From Hippophae tibetana (taxonomy: Eukaryota; Streptophyta; Magnoliopsida; Rosales; Elaeagnaceae): 64,000 bases of DNA. Position numbers and translations under genes: made by a program. A model generated the notes under the pieces. The model did not search any database, was not told the origin of the DNA, and worked only from the letters and a program-made list of their open reading frames with translations. The stretch lies in the NCBI GenBank assembly GCA_037013495.1, contig CM072801.1, forward strand, positions 15,491,501 to 15,555,500. Direction: 5' to 3'. Below are positions 63,300 to 64,000 of the stretch, piece after piece (the first letter of the stretch is position 1; every line of letters begins with the position of its first letter).

Positions 63300-64000
63300 A
63301 GAAAAAGATAAAAAAATAAAAAGGAGGAATGTAAACATGCTTTAACATTGACATGATCATTACATGCTCCATTCATATTTATTTTGATTGGCTATAATTA
63401 TACAATGCATACATTATATTGGCTTATGAATATTTCCTTAATAATAATAATAAAATTACAAAAGCTTTTGCATGCAGAAAAATAAAGAGCCACAATTGGT
63501 TATACAAAAATAAAATAAATAATTAATCCCTCATAAAAAAATGAATACAAGAGGGAATACAAAAAAAATCTCTCTAGGTAAATAAATTTTATTTGTTACA
63601 GGTATGAATTCAACTGTAATTTTTATGATAGGTGATATTCCTTCTTTTGACTCTTTCACAATTTATCATAAATGAACAAATTAACATCTTATTACAGTTC
63701 TAACACATATCTTACTTTTGGTAATTGTCAACATGTCACCATATTTGTTAGTATATTTGGTTATATTTTGGTTGTCTTGTTTACATATGTTTATGTTGTT
63801 AATGGATAGTCACATTTTGAATAAAACTAATTTAATCATTTGTGTGTACTATTATAATCATGTTAACTTAGGCCTACTAAGTCTACTACCCTCAAGTCAA
63901 AACAAAATTATAAATATTTATTTTTTAAAATTTTTGTTTTATCTTAACATATTTAAAGGAGTCGTAGAACAGAAGGAGTCTATTCATTCTTTAGGAAACT
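63300..64000. other. AT-rich sequence at window end
   Basis: I see no gene, terminal repeat or RNA structure in this last stretch. Confidence 0.4.

Overview
The window reads as nuclear DNA of a flowering plant, most likely a eudicot. The evidence is AT-rich sequence, two genes with short exons and GT-AG introns, and heavy plant-type retrotransposon content (Copia, gypsy-like, TRIM and MULE elements). I cannot name the species. Only two host genes are convincing. They are the 3' three quarters of a gene for protein phosphatase 4 regulatory subunit 3 (PP4R3, SMEK family; exons from 6619 to 32644, + strand) and a complete seven-exon gene for the outer envelope pore protein OEP16-2 (47800-49573, + strand).

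Region 1-33 kb is the PP4R3 gene. The first exons, coding the N-terminal EVH1/PH-like domain, lie left of the window. Nineteen exons join in one open frame of about 756 codons, with consistent splice phases. The introns are packed with insertions: a TRIM (361-673), a decayed minus-strand Copia copy with an LTR-PBS arrangement at its far end (about 1.7-6.4 kb), a second TRIM-like pair (7240-7510), a 3.45 kb non-autonomous LTR element with an antisense ORF (10861-14315), an LTR element holding pieces of host genes (about 15550-19146), an integrase-deleted Copia element with both LTRs (21268-25199), and another LTR-like pair enclosing gypsy-type gag remains and a receptor-kinase fragment (25832-29344). 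All of this should be removed by splicing, so the gene may still work.

Region 33-47 kb is intergenic. It holds local tandem duplications, a frameshifted plus-strand Copia copy (35804-40418) whose 3' LTR contains a hairpin repeat, and a deleted Mutator-like element (about 42628-46086) flanked by a 10-bp direct repeat, with several internal copies of its terminal sequence.

Region 47-50 kb is OEP16-2, with two ABA-response-type ACGTGTC elements upstream. Region 50-64 kb is gene-poor, decayed Copia material: RT, gag and a long minus-strand SIRE/Maximus-like relic (57-61.2 kb), then a probable long LTR with primer-binding site near 62850.

The most interesting system is the set of retroelements in the PP4R3 introns. 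Two separate non-autonomous elements carry recognisable fragments of host genes (calreticulin P-domain, filament-like plant protein, LRR receptor-like kinase), and a third carries an antisense ORF resembling the gypsy-type Transposase_28 family.
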